A stretch of DNA of 64,000 nt from the NCBI GenBank assembly GCA_018907035.1, contig JACCIC010000018.1, positions 1,891,001 through 1,955,000 on the forward strand, written 5' to 3'. This stretch comes from Sycobia sp. Sy_11 (Eukaryota > Arthropoda > Insecta > Hymenoptera > Epichrysomallidae). A program made the translations under genes and the position numbers. Below are positions 53,456 to 64,000 of this stretch, in pieces (the stretch's first letter is position 1; every line of letters begins with the position of its first letter). The notes below the pieces were generated by a model. The model saw nothing but the letters and a program-made list of their open reading frames with translations, was not told the origin of the DNA and did not search any database.

Positions 53456-55103
53456 AAAAAAAATTGGTTGCTAGACCAATGATTCTATAGAGTTAACAAC
53501 GCGTCGTGCCTACTTCTTTCAGAAAAGTTTCCAAACGTTTTCAAGTTTTCGTGGATATGACGAGAAAAAAATATTGAAATTTTATTCCTTGAAATGAAAT
53601 TGAGATTGATATATAATAGACTGGCTGAAAAAAACTGAGTTGAAGTAAATCTCAATACGTGGATCGATCTCCGTTCACGTTCACACGGATATATACTCAA
53701 ACTCCCGCGTGAATCGTCATATCCACGTCGATGACCGACCCATATGAAAACCACGCTAATATTCGCCCAAATATCTGCATAGACGTAACAACGGAGTCTA
53801 TCTTTTTATGGACGATCAGATATGGATATCGATTAGATTTTTTTCAAATGCAAAACAAAACTGTTCTCCATTGTTCTGGCATTTTGGAGCTCTACTGAAT
53901 ATCAATCGAGCTCGCAAAGGACTAATCGGAGCGCTGCTATAGCGAAAGAATAAAATATTTCTCCATTCGGTTCTGTTCTTTTATTTCCTATCCGCGCAAT
54001 GAAAAATCGACCAGCGCTCTACCGTTTTGATAGAGCTTCCTAAACGAGCTTCGTCGAGTTGCGTCAGGCAGTCTATATGTACGCTCTAGAGCTTCGCTAT
54101 AGGAAGTACGCAGTGTGCTCTCTTTGGCAGTAAAACTACTTTTTCACATTTTCGTTTATTCGTATTATTTTTATTCCGACCATCATTGCCTCAAGTCTCT
54201 CAAGAAGTAAAAGAGCTTTGGGCCTCCATGTCAATATTGTTATGTTTATGCCTTGAGTTATTTTTATATATTCAAACACGGTTTCAAAATTTTTAGTATA
54301 TACCAATGAATTAATGAATGAAAAAACAGAATATCGGAAATTTTTTAGCGAATTTTCAAACTGCTAAAACTCGGTCAAATTTTAAATGTGCATAGTATAA
54401 AATTAAATCATGCATAGAATAAAATATTGCAGCAAACCGAAATGCAGTATCAAAGATACCACAGATTGATAAAAATACATGTTAATATTAGCGCATTATT
54501 GTGGTAATATTCTTGTCTAATATTGCTGTAAATTACAGAACTATTTCCGTGTTATATATATCATCTCAATATGGCTGCGATCGCAATATTTTTTTTTTGG
54601 TATTTTAAAATAATTCATGGTATTTTAAAATATTTATAGCTTGGCTACGGGCAATACAAATTGTTCACAATTGTCTGTTGAGTATTATTTATTAGTAATT
54701 CCTTAATACCGTAATTACCTCGTAAATAGAATTATTTTTAATTTAATATACTATATGTGTCTCGTTCGTATTATTTCAACATAATATAAATTATTTAAAA
54801 ATTATTGTATCCATTATTTTTATATAAATCTATTAATAATTGTCTTTATTACACTAAACAATCCAATTCCTGATAAAACTAAATTTAACCTTATAAGTGA
54901 CATCCTACGTCCCATTGTACAATTAGACCACGTGTCATCTTACCGAAGGACTCAGCATATGGTCTCGAGTGAAACATACCAATAATTCTTTGTAATTGAT
55001 TTACAATTATTTGTATTTTTAATTTTATCTTGTAAGAAAACATTTTCTTTATTTATATACTTCCAACAAAGTACAAAAATTTTTAATTTGGTTTATGAAC
55101 GAT

Positions 55104-55308
55104 AGGTGGAAGGCATCGTTTTTGTGACACTTGTCGAATGTTAGAAATTTATATCTCTTTTTATTTAAATAAATTTATAATATAATAGACTATACGTGGA
55201 TATTAAATAAATTAATAATATAATAAAGACAGGTGGCTAGCAACGTTTTCGTGAAACTTGTCAAGTTTTGGAAATTTATTTCTTTTTTTCTAAATTTATA
55301 ATATATTA
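55104..55308. repeat. Diverged tandem duplication, two copies of about 80 bp
   Basis: 55104-55186 and 55231-55308 share AGGTGG, CGTTTT, GTGA-ACTTGTC, AAATTTAT and a closing AAATTTATAATAT block in the same order. Confidence 0.8.
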
Positions 55309-55402
55309 AAATAAATTTTAATAAATTATTCTCATATATACTACATTCACTATGTTGCAAATTCAAAATATTTAAGCGAGCGCGTTGATATTTCTATAAG
55401 AG

Positions 55403-55422
55403 TTAACATCAGCTGATGTTAA
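55403..55422. repeat. Perfect 20-bp palindrome centred on CAGCTG
   Basis: TTAACATCAGCTGATGTTAA equals its own reverse complement and has an E-box CAGCTG at its centre. Confidence 0.97.
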
Positions 55423-56136
55423 TTAGATAAGAACTAAACTATTGTATCTACAAACGGTAAAAAAAATTTTCAAAGTAAATTATTATATAATATAACAGTT
55501 TTAACAATTTAAACAATAAAATTTGTTAAAATTTTAATAATATACATATATTATATATATATATATATATATATAATTGCAATTATCGTAATATGATATA
55601 GCAGCATTATGATTACACCAAAGATGTCACTAGTCGTCTGAAAAATTTGAATTGACGGATGAAAACATTAAATTCATGAGATTGTACTTCAGATACATTT
55701 CAGTTAAAACAGTTTAGTTCAGCTGATTTGAGAGCTCAAAAAACGGTGTTTATCAAATATTTGAATCATTTATTAACATTGTATACTATTTTTTAAATAT
55801 AAAAATTAATAACTTATAAATATACGTATAAAGAATTCTTAAATTAAATAGCCAATATCAGTGAATATTTTAGAAACGTAAAAGCCGGCATTGAATTAAG
55901 GAGGTTATACCTGGTTATATTTAAGTTTTATTCTCATGGTGAAACTTTCTATGATCATAAAATGAGAATAATAAATTTATCGTGCTAGAAAAAAAATTAT
56001 ATAATCATTCTTCTTTTAGGCATTAACATTTGTACGTACTTTTATAAATTTTAAAATATTTAGCCTTGTTTTAAGCGCAAACATAAATTTTTGTGGAATA
56101 AAAACTAAAACCAGAGATTCCGAAAGCAACGGCAAG

Positions 56137-56161
56137 ATGATGGCCTTTCAAGTTGAAAAAG
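56137..56161 (+). CDS. MacroD: MacroD gene exon 1
   Basis: This tiny coding exon encodes MMAFQVEK plus one base, followed by the donor GTAATT. It is too short to appear as an open frame. The same frame is open upstream but contains no ATG that I could find, so the 5' end is probably UTR. Confidence 0.75.
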
Positions 56162-57133
56162 GTAATTTTGTTACTTCTCAGTAAAATATTCTATGTCTCT
56201 CTTGCATTAATATTTGTTATCTTGTAGATAAATATTTGGCAATGACCAAAACTGAAAAACGACAGATTTTAAAAACAGATCCAACTAGCTACAAAGAAAT
56301 ATTATCTTGGCCAGAATACTGGAACAAAAATAAATTAAATATTGAAAAATTGCAATCTGAAGAAGTAGAAAAAGTTGATAAAAACCTAGCTGATAAAGTG
56401 TCAATTTGGGAAGGTGACATAACTAAGTTAGAAATTGATGCTATTGTAAATGCAGCAAATTCAACTCTATTGGGTGGCGGTGGAGGTAAACTTTTATATT
56501 TTACAAAATTTTACTTTAACCAGATAGAATGATAATATGTGTAATGCAGTTGACGGAGCCATTCACAGAGCAGCTGGTGGATATTTAAAAGAAGAATGTA
56601 TGTCCTTGAATGGTTGCAATACAGGAGAAGCTAAGATAACTGGAGGATATAGACTACCAACAAAATGTAAATAATTGAATCTATGTGTTTATTTTACTAC
56701 TTTAGCGCATATTGTATAATATATTGTAGACAAAAAATGTTTTTTAATTAATGGTATTCTGTAGATGTGATTCATACAGTGGGACCTCGTGGAGAAAAGC
56801 CTGAAAAATTACAAGAATGTTATGAAAATAGTCTCAAGTTAGCAAAGGAAAATGGTATACGTACAATTGCTTTTCCTTGCATATCAACAGGAGTATATGG
56901 TTATCCGCAAAAACCTGCAGCTAAAGTAGCATTGTCTACCGTTAAGAAGTTCTTAATTGAAAATTCTGATAGTGTAAGTTTTTATTTCATCATGCAAATA
57001 ATAAGCTAATGACTAGAAATATCTTTGAAAATAATTGTATTTTTAGATCGACCGTGTTATTTTCTGTCTCTTCTTAAAAACAGACAAAGATATTTATGAA
57101 GAACTTTTACAGAAATATTTTGCGTTTGAATAA
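56137..57133 (+). CDS. MacroD: MacroD-type macrodomain ADP-ribosyl hydrolase
   Basis: This is a complete five-exon plus-strand gene: 56137-56161, 56228-56485, 56550-56666, 56765-56973 and 57047-57133. It totals 696 nt, or 231 residues. MacroD enzymes remove mono-ADP-ribose from acidic residues of proteins and hydrolyse O-acetyl-ADP-ribose. Signatures seen are [20 protein letters not shown] (Asn83-Ala-Ala-Asn86 and the [14 protein letters not shown] loop), [20 protein letters not shown] (135-141) and the second ADP-ribose loop ISTGVYGYP (173-181). The N-terminal 70 residues are charged, with LSWPEYW typical of this subfamily. There is no long mitochondrial leader of the kind seen in MACROD1 and no long tail like MACROD2, so a cytosolic or nuclear protein of bare-domain size is expected. 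The four introns are only 64-98 bp, in contrast to the kilobase introns of the other genes here. The first of two consecutive ATGs was taken as the start. Confidence 0.93.
56228..56485 (+). CDS. MacroD: MacroD gene exon 2
   Basis: The acceptor is ATCTTGTAG and the donor is GTAAAC after GGA-G (phase 1 both sides). It encodes residues 9-94, including the NAAN motif and the start of the glycine loop. Confidence 0.93.
56550..56666 (+). CDS. MacroD: MacroD gene exon 3
   Basis: The acceptor is TAATGCAG and the donor is GTAAAT (phase 1 both sides). It encodes [11 protein letters not shown] through GGYRLPTK, completing the substrate-binding loop. Confidence 0.93.
56765..56973 (+). CDS. MacroD: MacroD gene exon 4
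   Basis: The acceptor is TTCTGTAG and the donor is GTAAGT (phase 1 in, phase 0 out). It encodes YVIHTVGP through NSDS, including the ISTGVYGYP loop. Confidence 0.93.
57047..57133 (+). CDS. MacroD: MacroD gene exon 5 (terminal)
   Basis: The acceptor is GTATTTTTAG. It encodes [20 protein letters not shown] and ends KYFAFE with the stop TAA at 57131-57133. Confidence 0.9.
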   Translation: MDRVIFCLFLKTDKDIYEELLQKYFAFE

Positions 57134-57153
57134 TCAAGAAATTATTTATACAA

Positions 57154-57159
57154 AATAAA
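57154..57159 (+). terminator. Candidate polyadenylation signal of the MacroD gene
   Basis: A canonical AATAAA lies 21 bp after the stop codon. In AT-rich DNA such hexamers are common, so only its position supports it. Confidence 0.4.
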
Positions 57160-58370
57160 TCAAAAGATCCATTTGTAAAGTAAGATAAAGCAAAACTTTA
57201 ATATAATATAAAATTATTTACTGTAATATATCATTTTTTACTTTAAAATAATAAAATGTTTGCCCCCAGTTGATTTAATCAAAAGTTTTTATATGATTTT
57301 GGTATTATTATCAAAATCTACCTAAATAATATAGTATTAACTATATAAATGTTAAGCACATAATGCGCAATGGGCAAAACAGGTTGACAATTATAAGCTT
57401 TAACATTCTCTAAAATAAAAACATTTTTTACAAGAATCGTGTTTTGTCTTTTATTTCTGTTATTAATTTTAACTATGCATTGACACACAAACAAAAAACA
57501 AAATATTTAATGGAAAATCAGTGGGTCAATACAGACTAGATAAGATAAGTCATTGTGTCTTAGTTGGTTTTAGAGGCATCTAAGAACCAAAGACAGGAAC
57601 ATGTCTAATAATACGGCCCTGATGAGAGGATAACGCGAGTACGTCACGCTCGTCGCTCTCACACAGAGAAAGCTGCATCAAATGCGCAAAAAAACAAGTA
57701 TTATTGCCGGGATGCGAAATCATGAACCAAATGTGCACACCAGGCAGCATAAGTTCACTGTTTGAGATCTGCTAAAAATTTACAGAGAATCCAACCAAAA
57801 TAAACAGCTTACACATTTCACTACAATCTGCTATAATCTATATATTCCGTTATAGAATACCTAAAATTTGTAGATTTAGCCGCAGCTTTAACTAAAATTT
57901 TAGCAGTTGTAGCTAGCTGATATTAATGGCGATTTATATTTTACATATTATAGATTTATCAGGATTTAGCGAGTAGGTAGCCTGTAAGACGATGGCAGCG
58001 CCGCCGTTTAGCTGTCCCTTAGCTGCCCCCCCCCCCACCCAACGGCCTACCCAAACCCAACGCTTACGTCGGCGGCTCCCCGTCCCTGACTTCGGAGTTC
58101 ACGTATACCAGCGTATAATATGTTACACACCAAGGCAAGCGATATTATAATCGCCATGTTGAAAAACGTATAGGACGCAATACGCAAGTATAGCAGACGA
58201 GCGACTGTTGGTGTAGAGTTCTCTTTCTCTCTCTTTCGTGCCGTATGCCCGTATGTGATACTACCGTGTCGGTATGGTTGGTAGCTGGGGGGAGGGCCGG
58301 AGGGCGAGACAGAGTGAGAGAGAGAGAGAGAGAGAGGAGAGACACACAGTCAGCGTGTATATAGTATAGC
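57160..58370. other. Region between MacroD and the 58-kb promoter
   Basis: No gene is visible. AT-rich DNA gives way at about 58.0 kb to a GC-rich block with a C run at about 58027-58036 and a (GA)n tract at 58315-58336, immediately upstream of a candidate initiator. Confidence 0.6.
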
Positions 58371-58410
58371 ATAGCAGTCAGTCGAGTGTTGGTGCAGTTC
58401 GAGCGGCCGA
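58371..58410 (+). promoter_or_regulatory. Candidate insect-type core promoter
   Basis: A CAGTCAGTCGAGTG sequence, fitting the arthropod initiator TCAGTY, is followed about 20 bp downstream by CGAGCGG, which resembles a motif-ten element but is about three bases off the ideal spacing. It sits 40 bp after a (GA)n tract. GAGA tracts, an initiator and no TATA box are typical of insect regulated promoters. Confidence 0.35.
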
Positions 58411-58991
58411 ATTCGTGACAAATGGGTAAATATTCAGTGGATTAAACATTACGAAGCTTAACCTGTAAATATACTGTAAGCGAGAGGGAAAGAGACACAG
58501 ATAGAGAAGAAATAATTGCGATCCTGCACGATCGGAAAACAAAGCTCGCGCACCCGTTTGGCTCGTTGAAGTTAAGGCCTTTCGTGCCCGGGTCCGGCTG
58601 GAAAGTAGAGCGCAAGTGTGTGTACGTTAGTGATGTGTATGCGTGTCTTTCTCTTTCCCTCTTTCTCTTATACTATGAATGTGTGCATGTGTATTTCTGC
58701 GTGCTTGCGCGTGTGTTCTGATGCGCTTGCTTGAAAGCCTCGAGTCGGTCGACTGTGTTAATTTCTCGGTCAACGGCTATTTAGTTACCGAATAATTCAC
58801 ATTACAATTTCATTAATTGCTTACACCCTTGCATGCTTAAGCTTATCTAAGTACCGCGGAGTAGTATAGTAACGTGCATCGTCCAGGACGATACGCAGCC
58901 CAGCCCCGTATATAATATACACGAGTGCGACAGAGAGGAATAGTCCTTGGCCGCGCGCGCACCCCCGCTCTCTCTTTTTCCACGCTCGCGC

Positions 58992-59052
<61 letters not shown>

Positions 59053-60069
59053 CTCGCAAGTATATTGTATAGCAATAGCATAGCAGCAGTAGCAGCAGCA
59101 GTAGTCCGCCAAGTCTGTCTCCGAGGAAGAGCTCCGAGCAGAGCCGTGAGGGACGACGACGGGGAGGAGGAGGAGCGGACGAGTCGATCCGCGCGCGGGG
59201 CCCGTCGCTAGTTTGCGCCGTCGTCGTCGTCGTCCGCGCGCGCGCGCACCGCACAGGCATCCGGGGGGCCACCACACACCACCCCGCCACTCCATTTTTC
59301 TAGGTTATAGCGGGACGTGCGCCGTGTGGTCCGCCACCGTCGCCGTCGCGGTGGGTCCCCTCGACGTGCTCGCTGCATCAGCAGCAACAGCAGCAACAGC
59401 GGCGGCAGTTGGCATCATAGCAGCCCGTAGCGGCGGCAGTCGCCCAGGAACGCCGCGGCTGCATGTGCGTTGAAATAGTCGGCGGAGAAGGTCCGCGCGT
59501 GCGATGTGGCTGGCGAGGCAAGGAGGCCTCGACGGGGACGACGTAGCCAACGTCCGACCGGGGCTCGAGGACGCCCACCGTACCAGGGCCGTTAGATAAT
59601 CGCGGATACAGAGGGTCGGTTGCAAGGTCCGAGTGCACATCCCAGACTCCGAGAGTCGACGACTAGTGCTACTCCGAGGCACCGACGAGGAGGAGGCGAA
59701 GGAAACGTGCGCGTGGAGGAAGAGCAACGCGCACTCTGGTGATAATACAGTTGGTTGGTTTGTTTTTGGTGTTTTTTGTGTTCTGCTGAGTATAAAGCTG
59801 TTGGTGGTGCGCGGTGTTAGTGCGAATAATCCGAGACTGGTGCTGCTCGTGGTGGAGGTGGCGGCGGCGGTGGTAGTGGTGGTGGTGACTGCTGTGTGCT
59901 CTCTGACGCTCCTTTCCCGGACTCCGCACTCTCGGGTACTCCCTGTATTATACACGCTCCGATTTTTTTTCTCCCCCGCGCGCAAGACAAGACTGTATAA
60001 AATATATACTACTTCTGAACTGCCGAAGCAAATAGAGGAGCTGCCGCGAACGCGAGTGTCTTTATGTGG
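58376..60069 (+). other. Probable first exon / 5' UTR of a plus-strand gene continuing past the window
   Basis: This is a CpG-dense GC-rich 1.7-kb block downstream of the candidate initiator, ending at a strong donor (TGTG/GTAAGT, GT at 60070-60071). It holds (CT)n at 58998-59047, a CAG/TAG-rich stretch near 59079-59104 and several short upstream ATGs. A frame open from ATG 59633 through the donor would give 146 residues with a hydrophobic middle, but its Val runs come from a GTGGTGGTG repeat. I regard it as leader sequence rather than protein. No downstream coding exon was found before 64000. Confidence 0.35.
58998..59047. repeat. (CT)n microsatellite
   Basis: CT dinucleotides within the probable first exon. 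Confidence 0.95.
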
Positions 60070-60128
60070 TAAGTTATATACGCGCACAGTGTGCTACGAT
60101 TTCTGAGATAGTCATTTATTTTTTTCTC

Positions 60129-60159
<31 letters not shown>

Positions 60160-61799
60160 ACTCCATATTTCTCTCCTCATTCCCATCCCCACCTCTCACT
60201 CTCTGTAGCAAAGCGAAGGCAACCCTGTCTATTATATTCCCCGCATGCATCTTTCGCTCACTATTTGACGAGCATCTTCTATATATTGTATATATAGTAA
60301 AGTAGTAACTGATACTTCCATGCTACTCCTGATGCCTACGTATATATTTATATATAGAGTCAAAGAAGACGACAACGTCTCCTACAAAGCTTCGTTCCAA
60401 TCCTCGATCCCTTTTTTCACTCTTTTCGCTTCTAATCTTATTTTTCGTCGACTTCGTGTTTTCTCTCATTTTTTTTTTGTAGCTGAGAGAAATTATATGA
60501 GAAAGAGGGAGAGAGTGTGTATGTGCGCGCGCGCGCGTGTGTGTGCGTCCGTGCGAGTAGAGAGCTGTACGCCGCCCGCAACTCCTAACCTCTAAAAGTT
60601 TAAGAGATGAAAATGCTGATGCCCCTCTCCCACTATAATGTCGTTGATACAGAGTTGATGCTTTCCGTAGCAACTTTTATATATCTATCTGTTTGCGAGT
60701 ATGGACAGAGTTGTCCGTGGAAAGAGTACCGTTTTAATTGTTTACTTTTTGTCGAAATGCAGCGGAATCGTCGGATATATACTATATATAGTGGCGACAG
60801 TCCGGCCTCTTTTCGTGCTATTAGGAAAGGAGAGCTGCTGCTCGCATCGGGTTTATTGACTTGTGCGTCACTACGAGGAGGAAACTGACAGACGTGGCGC
60901 GCGTTCTCGCTACTTTCTTTATAAATTTAATGTTCGTTTTTTAAGTGTTTGTAGAAAACTGCGTTTTAGGTGTCTTTCGTAAATAATCGCTAAAGAGTAC
61001 ATAAGTATATGTCTATGTAATGGAGTTGTGCACTGGTCGTACACGAACTAAACTGAAGGGATCGATAAAGAATGGATTCTTGCGCAAACGTCGGAATGTC
61101 CCTTTGCCTCTCCTTCGCGCCCGATATACTTTTTGGAACTCTCCCGACCCCCTTCCCCACCTCTCACCTGCATATACTTTTAAACTTTTGCACATATGCG
61201 CGCGTATTGACGCACGGATACGCACACGCGCGGCCGATCTTCTTTGCTATATTTGGCTCGCTGATGATGTCGACAAGAGAGCAGCCGATGCGAGAAGCGA
61301 AAACACGAAGTGAAGCGAGAGAGAGAGTGAGAGAGAAGAAGCCTTCATCTCGCGGTACTTGGCGTTTTTTTTTAAAGCGTTCTTCGCGAGTAAGGAAAAA
61401 AAGGAAGTGTGTCCATACCTTCGACTGTAATTGCATATTTTGTTTGTCGCATCCTTCGCCTTTTTTTAAGATAGTTTCATATTAAATGTATTAGTTTGAT
61501 GGCGAGAGGGAGGAACGATAGAAATTTCACGCGAGAAACTTGTAATATTATATGTGACATAATGCAGAAACAAAATTTATAAATATGTGGAATTTAGTTC
61601 GCGAGCGCGTATTTGATGATAAATTTAAACTATTCTAAATGGTACGCTAAATTAGTTCTCTCTCCTACTTTACACGCAGATTCTCCGATTCTTCCTATCT
61701 ATCTATCCGCCTTCCTTTCTTTTACTATGTATCTATCTTCTATATAGCATATTTCTAGATATTTTTCTCACCTAAGCAAAGCGGCACAGACGCGGAAAT

Positions 61800-61800
<1 letters not shown>

Positions 61801-61858
<58 letters not shown>
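61801..61858. repeat. (TA)n microsatellite
   Basis: TA dinucleotides with one CA unit near the left end. Confidence 0.95.
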
Positions 61859-61861
<3 letters not shown>

Positions 61862-62943
61862 TTTAATCCACATGGCTATCAACACACAGTATGGGTCACA
61901 ACGTAGGAAAAACGATCAAATCTATGGCTCCTCGAATTTTCCTTGAATTTTAATGTGTCTTTTTTTCAAATTAAAGTTCTTGAGTTTCGGTCATTCTTTC
62001 CCTTGAGTAATAGTTTTAACTTTTACTATATGAAAACAAAAGATCAATTATGATTTCAAACAACCAGGTTAAAAGTTTTTTTTATGATTCAACTTGTTTA
62101 TCAATGTATTTTAAGTAGTTGATTATGAATATGATGATAATAGAGTAATAAAAGTTTTAAAAATAATAAAAGTAAAACTTTTACGAAAGTTGTAAATCTC
62201 ATTAAAATAAACGTAATTTTGCTATGGATTTTTTTTTGTAATAGTGACATATAGTGGATTAGTAAATCGTATATCCATTTGATCCATGGTTGTATGATAT
62301 TTCAATGCATAAGAATCTTTTAGTACGATTGTATTAAACCATAATTCATCTATAATTTTCTTAAAAAAAAAATTATCAAAAACTATATTGAGCACTAAAA
62401 GTGGCTTCAAAACTACATCAAAAGAGCGTGAAAAAATAAGAAAAAATAAAAAAAAAAACACATTGAAATCCGACAAACATTCACGAGATACCGTAGTTTC
62501 GAACGTGCACCTCTTCCTCTCCGGTTTCGTTCGACTGCGCGAAGTTGGCACATTATATATACGTGTGCGTGCCGGGTCGACGTTGGCACGAGGCGGGGGT
62601 GCTTGTCGTCTGCATACACGTCTCGATACAATTTTTCCATTCCTCTAAATGTGTACGTCTGTGTGCGCGGGCGCGGGTACATTTCCGTATTATTTCTCCT
62701 GATAAATGACCATTTCCAGCGACTGCTCAGAGCGACGGCGCGCGCGCGCGCACGCGTGGAAAGAAAAGAAGGAAATCCGGAGGCCATTCTCATTGAAAGT
62801 CCGTCGCGTATAATAATCGTCGCCCCGGAGGCCGCAAGGCTCCTTTGCGTGCGCGCGTTGTCCTGGCGCGCAGCGCAAAGCCGCGCGAACCGACGAGCGG
62901 TTTCTTTCTTCTGGATGCGCACGGCGAGACGCCTATTTCCTCC

Positions 62944-62946
<3 letters not shown>

Positions 62947-62984
<38 letters not shown>

Positions 62985-63029
62985 CATATATATACACACA
63001 CACACATATATATACATATATACATATAT
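62947..63029. repeat. (TA)n / (CA)n compound microsatellite
   Basis: TA units, then CATA, CA and TATACA units. Confidence 0.93.
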
Positions 63030-63170
63030 GTACAAGCCAAAACGAGCAGTCGGTATATAAGAGCTCGAGGAAGCATGTAATGCATTTTTACCGAAAACAC
63101 GTATTGTAATTATAAATATGGCCGTAATTAACACGCGTTTCTTCCGCGAGTCGCAGCTCAGCAAATCAGA

Positions 63171-63202
<32 letters not shown>

Positions 63203-63357
63203 CTGCATGTATGATATTTTAAAAAGTTTCCCAAGCTAAAGAGCACATTATAAAACACATATTAGTAATATTACTCTCGAGCTAGTTTTGTCTTATACAT
63301 ATATACACCTGCCAAAACCTTGACTCACTTTGGCGCGTATCCTAATCGACACACTGC

Positions 63358-63360
<3 letters not shown>

Positions 63361-63411
<51 letters not shown>
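63361..63411. repeat. (TA)n microsatellite
   Basis: Uninterrupted TA dinucleotides. Confidence 0.95.
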
Positions 63412-63415
<4 letters not shown>

Positions 63416-63660
63416 ACACTATTCTCGCGTGGACGTGCTCGAAATTTCTATACTCGTCTAACAGAATAACTGGGCTGCCGCACGCGGAGGGAGATTCGTC
63501 CTTATAGCAGCCTCGTGTGTGAGAATATAATCGATTTTTTTTTATACGGGGAGGCATCTTCAGCGCTGGGACGATGGCTATGTGCTTTAAATACCCGCGC
63601 CAGCTGCGCAAGTTTAAAAAGACGATCGGCCAGCCGACGCGTATGCGCCTCTGCGCGCAC

Positions 63661-63669
63661 ACGCGTGTG

Positions 63670-63701
<32 letters not shown>

Positions 63702-63702
63702 T
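63661..63702. repeat. (TG)n(TGCG)n alternating tract
   Basis: TG dinucleotides grading into TGCG units. Confidence 0.95.
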
Positions 63703-64000
63703 CACGCTCGCACCCGTGTGTGTCACGTACCTGTAAAACAGAGAAATTATACGGGAAAAGAGAGACTTACTCTTTGGAGAAAGTAAAGAGCAATGAAAGA
63801 AATACTCTTTGCGCGCAATTAGATTTGTATATCAAGCGAAAGAGTAATTTTTTTTATTCACCAAAAATGTAATCGACCGGAGATTATTACGATGAAAAAT
63901 TTTATTGGACATCGCTTACGATATAAAAAAAAATCGTGAGTTTCGGGGCGCGTTCATCGTGAATTCGTGTGTATTCCGAGATGTTTCTAATGCCTGCGCG

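Larger units (their letters stand above)
51721..56136. other. Intergenic region between the TULIP and MacroD genes
   Basis: This AT-rich block has no supported gene. It holds a degenerate 11-bp-period repeat at 53284-53455, a diverged 80-bp tandem duplication at 55104-55308, a perfect palindrome at 55403-55422 and a (TA)n array near 55551-55575. The MacroD promoter must lie near its right end but is not recognisable. Confidence 0.6.
60072..64000. other. Repeat-rich non-coding region, possible first intron
   Basis: No supported coding exon is visible. The block has (TA)n arrays at 60133-60160, 61801-61858, 62947-63029 and 63361-63411, (CT)n at 63171-63203, and an alternating TG/CG tract at 63661-63702. 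A CpG-dense island lies at about 62.5-62.95 kb. Confidence 0.5.

Noticed and set aside
59633..60070. 146-codon plus-strand open frame with a hydrophobic middle
   Set aside because: The apparent membrane segment comes from GTG/GCG triplet repeats in a leader-like block. I kept it only as part of a possible 5' UTR.
59305..60087. 260-residue minus-strand open frame at the 59-kb island
   Set aside because: Its composition is Thr/Ser/Arg-rich from triplet repeats on the opposite strand. No domain, start context or splice partner supports it.
62413..63109. Open frames of 168-196 residues on both strands
   Set aside because: They span a compound TA/CA microsatellite and a CpG island. The two strands mirror each other and neither has a recognisable domain.

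Overview
This is nuclear DNA from a multicellular eukaryote, most likely an insect. The genes are split by GT-AG introns of 64 bp to about 15.5 kb. Long AT-rich stretches alternate with CpG-dense GC-rich islands. Simple repeats, mainly (TA)n and (CT/GA)n, are very abundant, and there is a decayed mariner transposon. The gene content (arthropod-type single IGFBP-domain protein, lipid-binding TULIP-fold protein, MacroD) and genome texture suit a hymenopteran such as a parasitoid wasp. That placement is an inference, not proof. There are no bacterial operons, rRNAs or CRISPR arrays, and I recognised no tRNA.

Layout. (1) 1-25,800: a minus-strand gene for a secreted IGFBP-domain protein. Exon 1 (25,013-25,158) and exon 2 (9,342-9,490) are separated by a 15.5-kb intron, and the final exon was not found. 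(2) 25,800-35,600: an AT-rich intergenic tract with GC islands at about 28.6-29.4 kb and 34.0-34.9 kb. (3) 35,594-37,341: a dead mariner element whose 3' end is interrupted by a 444-bp insertion made mostly of a near-perfect 176-bp inverted repeat. (4) 38,630-51,348: a complete five-exon minus-strand gene for a 478-residue secreted protein with two consecutive TULIP-like domains. Its first intron holds a 584-bp element with 73-bp terminal inverted repeats. (5) 51,700-56,100: intergenic, with degenerate tandem duplications and a 20-bp perfect palindrome. (6) 56,137-57,133: a compact complete five-exon plus-strand MacroD-type macrodomain gene (231 residues). (7) 58,000-60,070: a GC-rich promoter and probable first exon of a plus-strand gene that would continue beyond the window. 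(8) 60,070-64,000: repeat-rich, probably the first intron of that gene.

All three coding models were assembled by hand. Every splice junction used is GT-AG and keeps the reading frame. The genes show no sign of a shared pathway: two encode secreted proteins (IGFBP-like, lipid-binding TULIP) and one an intracellular ADP-ribosyl hydrolase. Most other open frames come from GC-rich islands or dinucleotide repeats and are not supported as genes. The most unusual structures are the foldback nested in the mariner, the 584-bp inverted-repeat element, two hairpins (26.6 and 33.4 kb) and the tandem-TULIP gene.
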